64,000 bases of DNA from Ralstonia sp. 25mfcol4.1 (GCF_900104095.1 NZ_FNJO01000001.1:310001-374000), one strand, 5' to 3'; positions 33,828 through 42,884 are shown, counted from the first letter of the stretch. The notes: generated from the letters alone by a model not told the origin. Numbers and translations: made by a program.

Positions 33828-34400
33828 ATGGCCCAACACACCCCGCTTCGTCCCCTGCGTCCCATTCCCCGCATCATCTTTGCCTCGCGCTGGCTGCAAC
33901 TGCCGCTGTACCTCGGCCTGATCGTCGCGCAGGGCGTCTACGTCTACCACTTCCTGGCCGAGGTCTGGCATCTGCTGGCACACGTCACCACCTATGACGA
34001 AACCAAGATCATGCTGGTGGTGCTGGGCCTGATCGACGTGGTGATGATCTCTAACCTGCTGATCATGGTGATCGTGGGCGGCTACGAGACCTTCGTGTCG
34101 CGCCTGGGCATCGATAATCATCCGGACGAGCCCGAGTGGCTGGACCACGTCAACGCTGGCGTATTGAAGGTCAAGCTGTCGATGGCGCTGATCGGCATCT
34201 CGTCGATCCACCTGCTGAAGACTTTCATCGATGCCGAGCAGCGCAGCACGCACACGATCATGTGGCAGGTGATCATCCACGTGGCATTCCTGGCATCCGC
34301 ACTGGCCATGGCCTGGGTGGACCGCATGGTGTCGCATCCCCACCACGCCCCGGGACATGGCGCGGCCAGCAGCGATGGTGCGGCGCAACAGGCACACTAG
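33828..34400 (+). CDS. UPF0114 (YqhA) family membrane protein
   Basis: A 190-residue inner-membrane protein of unknown role. Family segments: [42 protein letters not shown] and [20 protein letters not shown]; four membrane helices are expected. The C-terminus is His-rich ([13 protein letters not shown]), beyond the conserved domain. It stands alone, 123 bases after the EamA gene and 142 bases before fumarase. An inverted repeat at 34459-34489 may separate it from the latter. Confidence 0.88.
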   Translation: MAQHTPLRPLRPIPRIIFASRWLQLPLYLGLIVAQGVYVYHFLAEVWHLLAHVTTYDETKIMLVVLGLIDVVMISNLLIMVIVGGYETFVSRLGIDNHPDEPEWLDHVNAGVLKVKLSMALIGISSIHLLKTFIDAEQRSTHTIMWQVIIHVAFLASALAMAWVDRMVSHPHHAPGHGAASSDGAAQQAH

Positions 34401-34458
34401 GCATCCCGTCCCTCCGAGGTGACTCATCCGCCTCACAGGAATACCCGACCAAAGGTGT

Positions 34459-34489
34459 CGACGGCTGTATGCATGCCGTACAGCCGTCG
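34459..34489. repeat. Inverted repeat with 11-bp perfect arms upstream of fumarase
   Basis: CGACGGCTGTA at 34459-34469 and TACAGCCGTCG at 34479-34489, loop of nine bases. No T run follows, so it is either a non-canonical terminator for the UPF0114 gene or an operator; it lies 53 bases before the fumarase start. Confidence 0.6.
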
Positions 34490-34542
34490 CCGCCACGGTG
34501 TATCATCCCGGGCTGTGTTTCACCGCTGCCCTCCCCCACAAA

Positions 34543-36066
34543 ATGACAGTCATCAAGCAAGAAGACCTCATCCAGAGCGTCGCCGACTCGCTGCAGTACA
34601 TCAGCTATTACCACCCGATGGACTACATCACCAGCCTGGGCCGCGCCTATGAGCTGGAACAGAGTCCGGCCGCCAAGGACGCGATTGCCCAGATCCTGAC
34701 CAACAGCCGCATGTGCGCCGAAGGCAAGCGCCCGCTGTGCCAGGACACCGGCATCGTGACGATCTTCGTCAAGGTGGGGATGGACGTGCGCTGGGATGGC
34801 GCCACCATGGGCCTGACCGAGATGATCAACGAAGGCGTGCGTCGCGGTTACACGCACCCGGACAACGTGCTGCGCGCGTCGATCGTCAGCCCGCCCGAAG
34901 GCGCCCGCAAGAACACCAAGGACAACACCCCGGCCGTGATCCACTATGAAGTGGTGCCGGGCAAGACCGTCGACATCCAGGTGGCCGCCAAGGGCGGTGG
35001 CTCGGAAAACAAGTCGAAGTTCGTGATGCTGAACCCGTCCGACTCGATCGTGGACTGGGTGCTGAAGACCGTGCCGACGATGGGCGCCGGCTGGTGCCCG
35101 CCGGGCATGCTGGGCATCGGCATTGGCGGCACCGCCGAGAAGGCGATGGTGATGGCCAAGGAATCGCTGATGGAATCCATCGACATCCAGGACATCATCG
35201 CCCGCGGTCCGAAGGACTGGATCGAGGAAATGCGCGTCGAACTGTACGAAAAGGTCAACGCGCTGGGCATCGGCGCGCAGGGCCTGGGCGGCCTGGCGAC
35301 CGTGCTGGACGTCAAGATCATGGCATCGCCGACGCATGCTGCATCGAAGCCCGTGGCGATGATCCCGAACTGCGCGGCCACCCGCCACGTGCATTTCACG
35401 CTGGACGGCAGCGGCCCGGCCAAGCTGGAAGCCCCCGACCTGTCGGCCTGGCCGCAGGTGGAGTGGGCCCCGAACACCGAAACGTCGAAGCGCGTCGACC
35501 TGAATTCGCTGACGCCGGAAGAAGTGGCTTCGTGGAAGCCGGGCCAGACGCTGCTGCTGAACGGCAAGATGCTGACCGGCCGCGACGCCGCGCACAAGCG
35601 CATCGCCGACATGCTGGCCAAGGGCGAGAAGCTGCCCCTGGACTTCACGAACCGCGTGATCTACTACGTGGGCCCCGTGGACCCGGTGCGCGACGAAGTG
35701 GTTGGCCCGGCCGGCCCGACGACGGCCACCCGCATGGACAAGTTCACCGAGACCATGCTGTCGCAGACCGGCCTGATCGCCATGATCGGCAAGGCCGAGC
35801 GCGGCCCGGTGGCGATCGAATCGATCCAGAAGCACAAGTCGGCCTACCTGATGGCCGTGGGCGGTGCCGCCTACCTGGTGTCGAAGGCGATCCGCGGCGC
35901 GAAGGTGCTGGCCTTTGAAGACCTGGGCATGGAAGCGATCTACGAGTTCGACGTCAAGGACATGCCGGTGACGGTGGCCGTGGACAGCTCGGGCACGTCG
36001 GTCCACAAGACCGGCCCCGCTGAATGGCAGGCCAAGATCGGCAAGATTCCGGTCGCAGCGGCGTAA
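34543..36066 (+). CDS. fumA: Fumarate hydratase, class I (iron-sulfur)
   Basis: Single-chain [4Fe-4S] fumarase of 507 residues that interconverts fumarate and malate in the TCA cycle. The N-terminal alpha domain has cluster cysteines in RPLCQDTG (C66), AGWCPPGMLG and IPNCAATRH; the C-terminal beta domain has GKMLTGRDAAHKR, GPTTATRMD and SSGTSVHKTGP. ATG 34543 starts MTVIKQEDLI; the reading from 34498 is non-coding. Class I enzymes are oxygen-sensitive, so a stable class II enzyme may exist elsewhere. A CCCTCTCCC/GGGAGAGGG hairpin lies between it and murI. Confidence 0.94.
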   Translation: MTVIKQEDLIQSVADSLQYISYYHPMDYITSLGRAYELEQSPAAKDAIAQILTNSRMCAEGKRPLCQDTGIVTIFVKVGMDVRWDGATMGLTEMINEGVRRGYTHPDNVLRASIVSPPEGARKNTKDNTPAVIHYEVVPGKTVDIQVAAKGGGSENKSKFVMLNPSDSIVDWVLKTVPTMGAGWCPPGMLGIGIGGTAEKAMVMAKESLMESIDIQDIIARGPKDWIEEMRVELYEKVNALGIGAQGLGGLATVLDVKIMASPTHAASKPVAMIPNCAATRHVHFTLDGSGPAKLEAPDLSAWPQVEWAPNTETSKRVDLNSLTPEEVASWKPGQTLLLNGKMLTGRDAAHKRIADMLAKGEKLPLDFTNRVIYYVGPVDPVRDEVVGPAGPTTATRMDKFTETMLSQTGLIAMIGKAERGPVAIESIQKHKSAYLMAVGGAAYLVSKAIRGAKVLAFEDLGMEAIYEFDVKDMPVTVAVDSSGTSVHKTGPAEWQAKIGKIPVAAA

Positions 36067-36087
36067 TTCGTTTCCAAGGCCTTGCTC

Positions 36088-36111
36088 CCCTCTCCCGTTC
36101 ATGGGAGAGGG
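36088..36111. repeat. CCCTCTCCC hairpin between fumarase and murI
   Basis: Nine-base perfect arms (36088-36096 and 36103-36111) around a six-base loop. No T run, so termination is uncertain. The ATG at 36101 falls inside it, which argues against that codon as the murI start. Confidence 0.6.
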
Positions 36112-36136
36112 AGAAATCCGTCCTTACCCCCCGCGC

Positions 36137-36961
36137 GTGAATCCTTCCCCCATCGGCATCTTCGATTCCGGCCTTGGCGGCCTGTCCGTCCTGCGCGAAG
36201 TGCGCGCCATGCTGCCGCACGAGCCGCTGATCTACTTCGCCGATTCGCGCTACGCGCCGTACGGCGACAAGCCCGAGCGATTTGTCGAAGCCCGCACGCT
36301 GCAGGTCTGCGAATGGCTGGTGGCCCAGGGCTGCAAGGCGCTGGTGATCGCCTGCAACACGGCGACCATGCATGCCGTGCAGACGCTGCGCGAGCGGCTG
36401 GGCGTGCCGATCATCGGCGTGGAACCGGGGCTCAAACCCGCGGCGTCGCTGAGCCGGAGCAAGGTGGTGGGCGTACTGGCCACCGCCAATACGCTAAAGA
36501 GCGCCAAGTTCAACCGCCTGCTGACCTCGCTGGCGCACGACAGCCAGTACCTGTGCGCGGCGGGCCATGGGCTGGTCTCGCTGATCGAACAGGGCGACGT
36601 ATCGGGCCCGGCGATTCGGGAGAAGCTCGACACCTACCTGCGGCCCATGCTGGATGCCGGCGCCGACACCCTGGTACTGGGTTGCACGCACTACCCTTTT
36701 TTGTCCGAGACGATTCGCGACATGGTCGGCAGCCGCCTGACGCTGATCGATACCGGCACGGCCATCGCGCGCCAGCTCGCCCGCAAGCTGGCCGAGTTCG
36801 GCCTGTCGGCCAGCCCCGACGCGACCCCGGCCATACGCTACCTGTCGACCAAGGACGCCGCGCACCTGCGCGAAATGGCAAGGGCGCTGCTCGATGTGGA
36901 GGCCAGCGCCGAGACCGTGGCCATCGAACCGGCCCCCGCCATCGACGCGCCTGGCTACTGA
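36137..36961 (+). CDS. murI: Glutamate racemase
   Basis: Cytosolic cofactor-independent racemase that makes D-glutamate for peptidoglycan; about 274 residues from the GTG at 36137 (NPSPIGIFDSGLGGLSV). The alternative ATG at 36101 lies in a hairpin and would add 12 atypical residues. Both catalytic cysteines are present, in VIACNTATMHA and LGCTHYPFL, together with FADSRYAPYGDK. The gene overlaps the convergent AAA ATPase gene by 7 bases at its 3' end, so no room for a terminator exists between them. Confidence 0.94.
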   Translation: MNPSPIGIFDSGLGGLSVLREVRAMLPHEPLIYFADSRYAPYGDKPERFVEARTLQVCEWLVAQGCKALVIACNTATMHAVQTLRERLGVPIIGVEPGLKPAASLSRSKVVGVLATANTLKSAKFNRLLTSLAHDSQYLCAAGHGLVSLIEQGDVSGPAIREKLDTYLRPMLDAGADTLVLGCTHYPFLSETIRDMVGSRLTLIDTGTAIARQLARKLAEFGLSASPDATPAIRYLSTKDAAHLREMARALLDVEASAETVAIEPAPAIDAPGY

Positions 36962-39270
36962 ATGAAGCCTACCGGCTTGTGAAGCCGCACCTCCGGCTTC
37001 ACGGAGTGCTCCTGGCGCAACTGCGCCAGGAATTCATCTGCCGTCAGCGCCTCGCCCAGCACCACTGACTGGCGCTTCACCGTCGCAAAATCGCCAGGCG
37101 TCAGGCAATCCATGCTGTCGAGATCGCGGCGGATGGCATCGGTCATGCGCCCGGCATCCCCATCGAGCGCCTCGTCGACGAACATCGCCTCGCGCTGCGC
37201 GGGCTTGAGCGGCAGAAAGCGGATCTTGAACGAGAAACGCCGCAGCGCCGCCTCATCGATGCGTTCGAACAGGTTCGTGGTGCAGACGAAGATGCCGTTG
37301 AAGCGCTCCATGCCCTGCAACATCTCGTTGACCTCGGACACCTCGTAGTTGCGCACCGCCTGCTGGCGGCTCTGCATGAAGCTGTCGGCCTCGTCGAGCA
37401 GCAGCACCGCGCCGTCTTCCTCGGCGCGCGCAAACATGGCAGCGATCTGCTGTTCCGTCTCGCCCACATACTTGCTCATCAGGTCCGAGGCGCGCCGGAT
37501 CATCAGCGGCAGGTCCAGCGCCGCCGCGATGTGCTCGGCGAGCGCCGTCTTGCCGGTACCGGGCGGCCCGTAGAAGCACAACGTGCCGCGCCGGCGCGCA
37601 CCCAGCGCCTGCACGATCTTGTCGACGGCGTAGCGTGTTTCCAGGTTCAGGTTGTCCAGCCGGTAGTGCGTGACAACCGGACGGGTTTCGGCCTCGGGGC
37701 GCAGGCCCATCGCGCGGTCGGCATGCTCCAGCTGGCGCAGGATCAGCGCCTCGACCGGCTCATCGACATCGGGCCGCGCGAGTTCGACGAACCGCGCCGC
37801 CGACTGCACCTGCGCCGGCGTCAGCGTCTTGCGCGCCGCCAGCGTCGCCACGAAGGCATCGCTGACGGCCAGGCTGCCAAGGTGCTTGCGAATAATGTTC
37901 TCGCGCACCTGGGGTGGCGGAATCTTTAATTCGAGATGAAACTGGAAGCGCCGCAGATAGGCCGGGTCGATCTGCCGGATCGAATTGGAAATCCAGATCA
38001 CGGGCACCGGGTTCTGCTCCAGCGTCTGGTTGACCCACGCCTTGCCGTTGACGGACGCGCGCGTGTCTTCCTGTCCGAACAGGCTCATCAGTTCGCGCGC
38101 ACTGCCGGGAAACACATCCTCGACTTCGTCGAACAGCAGCGCCGTGCGCGGGCGCCCCCGCAGAAAGGCTTGGGACACCTGCAACGACCGGTATCGATCC
38201 TTGCCCGACAGGCTGTTGCCATCGCGGTCGAAGCAGTCCACCTCGTAGAGTTCGCAACCGGCCTCGCGCGCCACCAGCCGCGCGAATTCGGTCTTGCCCG
38301 TGCCAGGCGGCCCATAGATCAGCACGTTGACGCCGCTGGCGTTCTGGCGCGTGGCATTGCCGAGCAGGGCGGTCAGATAACGGGCATCGGTCTCGACGTG
38401 CGGATAGTCGTTGGTGCCCAGCGTGGGTGGCGCCGCAGGCCGCGTGAAGACCGCCATCATCTCGGCCTCGCTCGCGTAGTTGCCCAGCAGCACGTGCAGC
38501 AGGCGGTCGGACAGGCGCATCAGGTCGCCCAGATCCGTCACGCTGTTTTCCGGTAGCGGCTGTTCGATCAGGTTCAGCGTCTCCAGGCGCGACCCCGGCC
38601 GCAGCGACGACGCGATGTCAGCCGGGCTGGCCGCGGTCAGCCCCCCCAGGATCTGGAATGCTTCCTGGCTGTGGGCCACCTTGCAGTCGACCATCACCGC
38701 GCGCAGGTCTCGCTTGTACTTGGCCAGCGCCGCGTAGAGCAGCAGCTTGCGCTCGTGGTCGGGCAGGTTCAGCACGTGGCTGAGCATGTCGATATTGCGC
38801 ACCAGCAGCACGCGCTCGCCATCGAGCCGCGACGCAATCGCGGCCGACGACGCGGCAAAGACCGCGAACATGTCCTTGGCGTGGTGCTTGACGTATTCGT
38901 CGAGATAATAAAACAGCGCGCTTTCGTCGAAGGCACTGTTCCACTGGCCGTGGCGCTCCAGGAATTCCTCGGGCGACAGGCGCGAGGCGCCTTTCCACGC
39001 AGGCATGTCGGCGCAGCGCGCGGACAGGAATCGCTGCACGCGCAGCACCACGCCGTACGGCCACACCATTTCCTGCGCGCTGACGGTCAGCACGTCATTG
39101 ATATTGCTGCGCAGATTGAAACGCGGCCCAAGCGCGCAGACCACGCGCAACGCAAACTGGGCGCACATCCAGTCGAGCGCCGAAGTGCCCACCGTGCCGG
39201 ACGACGCGCGCAACAACGTGCTGCGGTCGTCCATCATGCGGTCGTCTTCAGCAAAACGGGTGAAGTCCAT
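36955..39270 (-). CDS. Large protein with two AAA+ ATPase domains, function unknown
   Basis: 771 residues from ATG 39270 (AGGGA nine bases upstream). An N-terminal region of about 290 residues without known motif is followed by AAA domain 1 (Walker A GPPGTGKT 320-327, Walker B LLFDEVED 388-395) and AAA domain 2 (Walker A 568-575, Walker B LLLDEAD 623-629). Both keep Arg-rich box VII helices (AYLRRFQF and AALRRFSF). The helical pore motif MSKYVGETEQQ in domain 2 is of the classic AAA clade (Spastin/Cdc48/proteasomal). Such stacked ATPases remodel or unfold proteins, but the substrate is unknown and no partner gene is adjacent. Confidence 0.8.
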   Translation of the reverse strand: MDFTRFAEDDRMMDDRSTLLRASSGTVGTSALDWMCAQFALRVVCALGPRFNLRSNINDVLTVSAQEMVWPYGVVLRVQRFLSARCADMPAWKGASRLSPEEFLERHGQWNSAFDESALFYYLDEYVKHHAKDMFAVFAASSAAIASRLDGERVLLVRNIDMLSHVLNLPDHERKLLLYAALAKYKRDLRAVMVDCKVAHSQEAFQILGGLTAASPADIASSLRPGSRLETLNLIEQPLPENSVTDLGDLMRLSDRLLHVLLGNYASEAEMMAVFTRPAAPPTLGTNDYPHVETDARYLTALLGNATRQNASGVNVLIYGPPGTGKTEFARLVAREAGCELYEVDCFDRDGNSLSGKDRYRSLQVSQAFLRGRPRTALLFDEVEDVFPGSARELMSLFGQEDTRASVNGKAWVNQTLEQNPVPVIWISNSIRQIDPAYLRRFQFHLELKIPPPQVRENIIRKHLGSLAVSDAFVATLAARKTLTPAQVQSAARFVELARPDVDEPVEALILRQLEHADRAMGLRPEAETRPVVTHYRLDNLNLETRYAVDKIVQALGARRRGTLCFYGPPGTGKTALAEHIAAALDLPLMIRRASDLMSKYVGETEQQIAAMFARAEEDGAVLLLDEADSFMQSRQQAVRNYEVSEVNEMLQGMERFNGIFVCTTNLFERIDEAALRRFSFKIRFLPLKPAQREAMFVDEALDGDAGRMTDAIRRDLDSMDCLTPGDFATVKRQSVVLGEALTADEFLAQLRQEHSVKPEVRLHKPVGFIQ

Positions 39271-39513
39271 GGCTGGTTCCCTTCGCACGGGGCGCGGGGC
39301 GTCCGGACCGCGGGGAACGCCTGGCCTGTGCCGTGTCTGCCGCTAACTGGGGATTCCTATTAATCGTAGCGCGGATTTCCGCGGGTGGGGCATCGGAGGC
39401 ATGCCGGGGCGCGACCTGTCCCACGTAACGCCGGATCGACACGCTGCCCGCCATTGCTGCGCAGTCCGCAATGAAGCGCCCGCACAATATCGTCACGCAT
39501 TGCACAATACGCA
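39271..39513. other. Intergenic region upstream of the AAA ATPase and tonB genes
   Basis: About 240 bases without a credible gene, part of a 350-base gap. It should hold the promoter of the minus-strand ATPase gene. From about 39470 the sequence turns AT-rich as it approaches the Fur-box-like site. Short overlapping ORFs here have no ribosome-binding site or recognisable product. Confidence 0.5.
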
Positions 39514-39532
39514 ACAAATAAGAATCATTATC
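39514..39532. promoter_or_regulatory. Fur-box-like operator ahead of the tonB operon
   Basis: ACAAATAAGAATCATTATC matches 14 of 19 positions of the Fur consensus, with the right half (AATCATTATC) perfect. A TATACT hexamer at 39536-39541 just downstream could be the -10 box, so bound Fur would block the promoter. Iron-repressed expression of the following genes is inferred. Confidence 0.7.
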
Positions 39533-39620
39533 GTTTATACTATCCCGCTGATACGCTGCCCAAGAGTGGCGCTCCCCCTGTAACCGGTTTTCAGCTGTGT
39601 TTCTTTGGAGCGTTATCATC

Positions 39621-39686
39621 ATGGAATTGCTATTGAGCCTGCTGGTCGGATGTGGAATCTCGCTGATCCTGTTCTACCGCAAGTGA
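39621..39686 (+). CDS. Putative 21-aa membrane microprotein upstream of tonB
   Basis: Twenty-one codons, MELLLSLLVGCGISLILFYRK, entirely one hydrophobic helix with a basic C-terminal cap. TGGAG lies ten bases before the ATG. It sits 80 bases after the Fur-box-like -10 region and 34 bases before tonB, so it is expected to be on the tonB mRNA. It could be a translated small membrane protein or a leader that couples to tonB translation. Too short for certainty. Confidence 0.45.
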   Translation: MELLLSLLVGCGISLILFYRK

Positions 39687-39720
39687 TTGTGCCGCCAGGC
39701 GGACACCTGTCGTTCCTCTC

Positions 39721-40377
39721 ATGTTCGATCAACGATTTTTAAAGATCACCGTTGCGGTCCTGCTGTTCCATGTCGGACTGCTGTATTTGATCCAGAGCGG
39801 GCTGGCCCGCAAGATGACGGAAGCTGTCATCGCCCCGGAGATCATCGCCCGCATCATCCCAATGGAGCAGCCGAAGCCCGAGCCGCCCGCCCCCGAACCG
39901 CCCAAGGCACAACCTACGCCGCCCAAGCAGGTCAAAGTCGTAACACCGCGTCCGACTCCGCCCAAGCCGCAGCCGACGCCGACCCCGGTCGCCAATCTGC
40001 CGCCGACGCCGAACGCCATCGAAGCGCCGCCCGCTCCGCCTGCCCCGCCGGCACCGGAGCCGCCCGCACCGCCGCCGACCGCCACCAACGCCGCACCGCG
40101 TGCTGTCGGTATCGGCGAAATGGCATGCTCGCAACCCGCGCCGGTGTATCCGCGCCAGTCGCAGCGCATGGGTGAGACCGGCGAGGCCGTCATCCGGCTG
40201 AACTTCGACGAGACCGGCAAGGTCGTGAAGGCCGTGGTGTCGAAGACCAGCGGGTCCGATCGCCTGGACGAGGCCGCACTGACCGCCGCCAGGGCGATCC
40301 GCTGCAAGCCGTACATGGAGAACGGACGCGCCATGGCCGCCACCGCGCAGCAACCGATCAAATTCGAGCTGAACTGA
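39721..40377 (+). CDS. tonB: TonB energy transducer
   Basis: A 218-residue protein anchored by one N-terminal helix (about 8-27, ITVAVLLFHVGLLYLI), followed by a long Pro-rich spacer (about 48-125, PKPEPPAPEPP-type repeats) crossing the periplasm, and a C-terminal TonB domain (about 135-216) with the YPRQSQRMGETGEAVIRL motif. It carries the proton-motive-force energy from ExbB-ExbD to outer-membrane siderophore or heme receptors. The spacer contains Pro-Glu rather than Pro-Lys repeats in its first part. First full-size gene of a tonB-exbB-exbD operon behind a Fur-box-like site. Confidence 0.92.
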   Translation: MFDQRFLKITVAVLLFHVGLLYLIQSGLARKMTEAVIAPEIIARIIPMEQPKPEPPAPEPPKAQPTPPKQVKVVTPRPTPPKPQPTPTPVANLPPTPNAIEAPPAPPAPPAPEPPAPPPTATNAAPRAVGIGEMACSQPAPVYPRQSQRMGETGEAVIRLNFDETGKVVKAVVSKTSGSDRLDEAALTAARAIRCKPYMENGRAMAATAQQPIKFELN

Positions 40378-40427
40378 TTTCCCGGAATTTTCCGATACCC
40401 TAAACACTGACACTTTCAGGAACCACC

Positions 40428-41159
40428 ATGCAGGACCTCGGACTCTCCCACCTCTGGTCGCAAGGCGATTTCGTCATGCGCGCGACCGCCATCATTCTGC
40501 TGATCATGTCGCTGCTGTCGTGGATCGTGATTCTCACCAAGGCGTGGGATCTGGTTCGCCTCAAGAAGATGGCGCAAGGCGCGGAAAAGCGCTTCTGGCA
40601 CTCGGACGATTTCGACCACGCGCTCGACACCCTGGGTGCCAGCGAGGCCAATCCGTTCCGCACCCTTGCCGTTACCGGCAAGGAAGCCGCCCAGCACCAT
40701 CGCGCGAGCCAGCCGCAACTGCATGACGCGCTGGACATCTCCGACTGGCTGACCCGGTCGCTGAAGAGCTCGATCGACGAAGCGGTTGCCCGGATGCAAT
40801 CGGGCCTGGCCGTGCTGGCCTCGGTGGGCTCCACGGCACCGTTCGTGGGACTGTTCGGCACCGTGTGGGGCATTTATCACGCCCTGATCGGCATCGGCGC
40901 CTCGGGCGTGCCGACCATCGACAAGGTCGCCGGCCCCGTGGGCGAGGCCCTGATCATGACGGCCTTCGGCCTGGCCGTGGCCATCCCCGCCGTGCTGGGC
41001 TACAACGCCCTGAGCCGCGGCAACAAGGGCGTGATCAGCAAGCTGAACCGTTTTGCGCACGACCTGCACGCCTACTTCGTAACCGGCGCCCGTGTGCGTC
41101 CGACCTCCGCCAACCGCGCTTCCGACGATGCGTCGATGCGCCTGGCCGTCAAGAACTGA
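40428..41159 (+). CDS. exbB: ExbB biopolymer transport protein
   Basis: Inner-membrane MotA/TolQ/ExbB-family channel subunit, 243 residues, with three helices: about 17-37 (TAIILLIMSLLSWIVILTK), about 125-150 (LASVGSTAPFVGLFGTVWGIY) and about 165-190 (GEALIMTAFGLAVAIPAVLGY). Family hallmarks TAPFVGLFGTVWGI and TAFGLAVAIPAV are intact, including the Thr residues lining the proton path. ATG 40428 lies 50 bases after tonB; exbD starts 31 bases after its stop. Confidence 0.94.
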   Translation: MQDLGLSHLWSQGDFVMRATAIILLIMSLLSWIVILTKAWDLVRLKKMAQGAEKRFWHSDDFDHALDTLGASEANPFRTLAVTGKEAAQHHRASQPQLHDALDISDWLTRSLKSSIDEAVARMQSGLAVLASVGSTAPFVGLFGTVWGIYHALIGIGASGVPTIDKVAGPVGEALIMTAFGLAVAIPAVLGYNALSRGNKGVISKLNRFAHDLHAYFVTGARVRPTSANRASDDASMRLAVKN

Positions 41160-41190
41160 GCGCGACTCATAGCGCCTGAAGGAAAGCATC

Positions 41191-41604
<414 letters not shown>

Positions 41605-41647
41605 TCCGGCCTGGGCCGGCGCTCAGTAGCCGCTTCGTTTTCGCCGC

Positions 41648-41672
41648 AAAGGGCACCTTCGGGTGCCCTTTT
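41648..41672 (+). terminator. Intrinsic terminator of the tonB-exbB-exbD operon
   Basis: AAAGGGCACC at 41648-41657, tetraloop TTCG, GGTGCCCTTT at 41662-41671, then T. The stem is perfect and G+C-rich at its base. Confidence 0.9.
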
Positions 41673-41773
41673 GCATGGGTGTCCGACTCGCCTCGCACCT
41701 CCTGGCGACCCGTACCCCCAACCACCGCAGCAACGATTGCGTCACAGATGTAACTTCATGCGAAGAGGCTTGT

Positions 41774-41792
41774 AATGATAACGGTTCTCATT
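41774..41792. promoter_or_regulatory. Fur-box-like operator ahead of hemP
   Basis: AATGATAAC-G-GTTCTCATT is a near-perfect 9-1-9 inverted repeat (8 of 9 pairs) of the type bound by Fur. It lies 96 bases before the hemP start in an AT-rich patch (41770-41812). Confidence 0.7.
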
Positions 41793-41887
41793 TAAGATAT
41801 TCTCATCGTGATTCGCAGCGTGCGGATCGAGCCGACATCCACTGTCCGTCTTCAGACGGACCACCGGAACTTCGAACGGAGAAGACC

Positions 41888-42235
41888 ATGAGCACCCTGA
41901 GCCTGCCGCTGTCGCAACCGCGTGAAGTCACGCGCCGCCGCCTGTCCCTGCGCCGTGTGGAGGTTGCCCCGCAGTCGCGCCGTGACACGGCCGCTGCGTC
42001 GTCAGGCGCTTCGTCGACAGCCTCGGCCGCGCTGGAGTCGGTCAAGTCGGCAGTCGCCGCCCTGCCCGCCCGCCTGGAGGCATTCATGCGCCAGACGCCC
42101 GCCAGCAACGCCGACGCCCCGGCCGTGCCGCTCGAAGCGATCATGCAAGGCGCCACGACGCTGCCGATCCTGCACAACGGGGACGTTTATACGCTGCGCG
42201 TCACGCGCTATGGCAAGCTGATCCTGACCAAATAA
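41888..42235 (+). CDS. hemP: Hemin uptake protein HemP with N-terminal extension
   Basis: A 115-residue protein whose last 25 residues (PILHNGDVYTLRVTRYGKLILTK) are the HemP family domain, linked to heme or siderophore uptake in Burkholderiales and proposed to act as a regulator of receptor genes. Family members are usually 40-80 residues; here about 80 residues of Arg-, Ser- and Ala-rich, probably disordered sequence precede the domain. The start at 41888 is supported by GGAG six bases upstream. An iron-repressed promoter is suggested by the Fur-like box. It stands alone, followed by a strong terminator. Confidence 0.85.
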   Translation: MSTLSLPLSQPREVTRRRLSLRRVEVAPQSRRDTAAASSGASSTASAALESVKSAVAALPARLEAFMRQTPASNADAPAVPLEAIMQGATTLPILHNGDVYTLRVTRYGKLILTK

Positions 42236-42405
42236 TCAGGAAGACCGGCGCAGAACGGCAGCCGGATTCCTCTGTAACGACTTTTGTGGGGACCACCCGT
42301 CCAACGGGTGTTGGGCAGTAGCCAGACGATCGGACTTCCCTGCCAGGCGATCTTTCCAGATCCTTGCCTGAACGGCCGATGCCAGCCATGCCACCTTTTT
42401 ATACC

Positions 42406-42437
42406 GCCCCGCAGGCATTGCGCCTGCGGGGCTTTTT
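42406..42437 (+). terminator. Intrinsic terminator downstream of hemP
   Basis: GCCCCGCAGGC at 42406-42416 pairs perfectly with GCCTGCGGGGC at 42422-42432, loop of five bases, followed by five T. The convergent GlcG-like gene ends 40 bases further on. Confidence 0.92.
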
Positions 42438-42476
42438 GCGCCAGTCAGCGCGGCGCTGACTGGGAGCCATCGGGGA

Positions 42477-42884
42477 TCAGATGCCGAGAGCGGCGATGCC
42501 CGCGCGCGCAATCTGTGCGTCTTCGGTCGACTTCACACCGGACACACCGACGGCACCCACCACCTGGTTGTTCACCACGATGGGCACGCCACCCTCCAGC
42601 ATGCCTTGCAGCACGGGGGCGGTCATGAACGAGTAGCGGCCGTTGTTGATCATGTCTTCGTAAATCTTCGATTCGCGGCGGCCCAGCGACGCCGTACGGG
42701 CCTTTTCCGTGGCGATGTAGGCCGAGATCGGGGCCACGCCATCCAGGCGAATCGAGCCGAGCGGATGACCACCGTCGTCGACGACCACAATCGTGACAGC
42801 CCAGTTGTTTGCCGCGGCTTCGGCCTCGGCGGCGACCAGCACCTTCTTCACGTCGTCAGCCGTCAGTACGCTCTTTTGCTGCAT
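42477..42884 (-). CDS. GlcG/HbpS family protein (DUF336), possible heme binder
   Basis: A 135-residue cytosolic protein of the HbpS-like family. Family signatures: AEAAANNWAVTIVVVDDGGHPLG, KARTASLGRRES, LEGGVPIVVNNQVVGAVGVSGV and the C-terminal EDAQIARAGIAAL. Members bind heme or cobalamin, or sit with glycolate oxidase genes; the place next to hemP makes heme plausible here, but that is inference. ATG 42884 is chosen because GGAGAGAGG stands directly before it; an in-frame ATG at 42896 overlaps that site. Confidence 0.88.
   Translation of the reverse strand: MQQKSVLTADDVKKVLVAAEAEAAANNWAVTIVVVDDGGHPLGSIRLDGVAPISAYIATEKARTASLGRRESKIYEDMINNGRYSFMTAPVLQGMLEGGVPIVVNNQVVGAVGVSGVKSTEDAQIARAGIAALGI

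Noticed and set aside
36101..36136. ATG 36101 as murI start
   Set aside because: It lies in a hairpin, lacks a ribosome-binding site and adds residues not seen in the family; GTG 36137 fits better.
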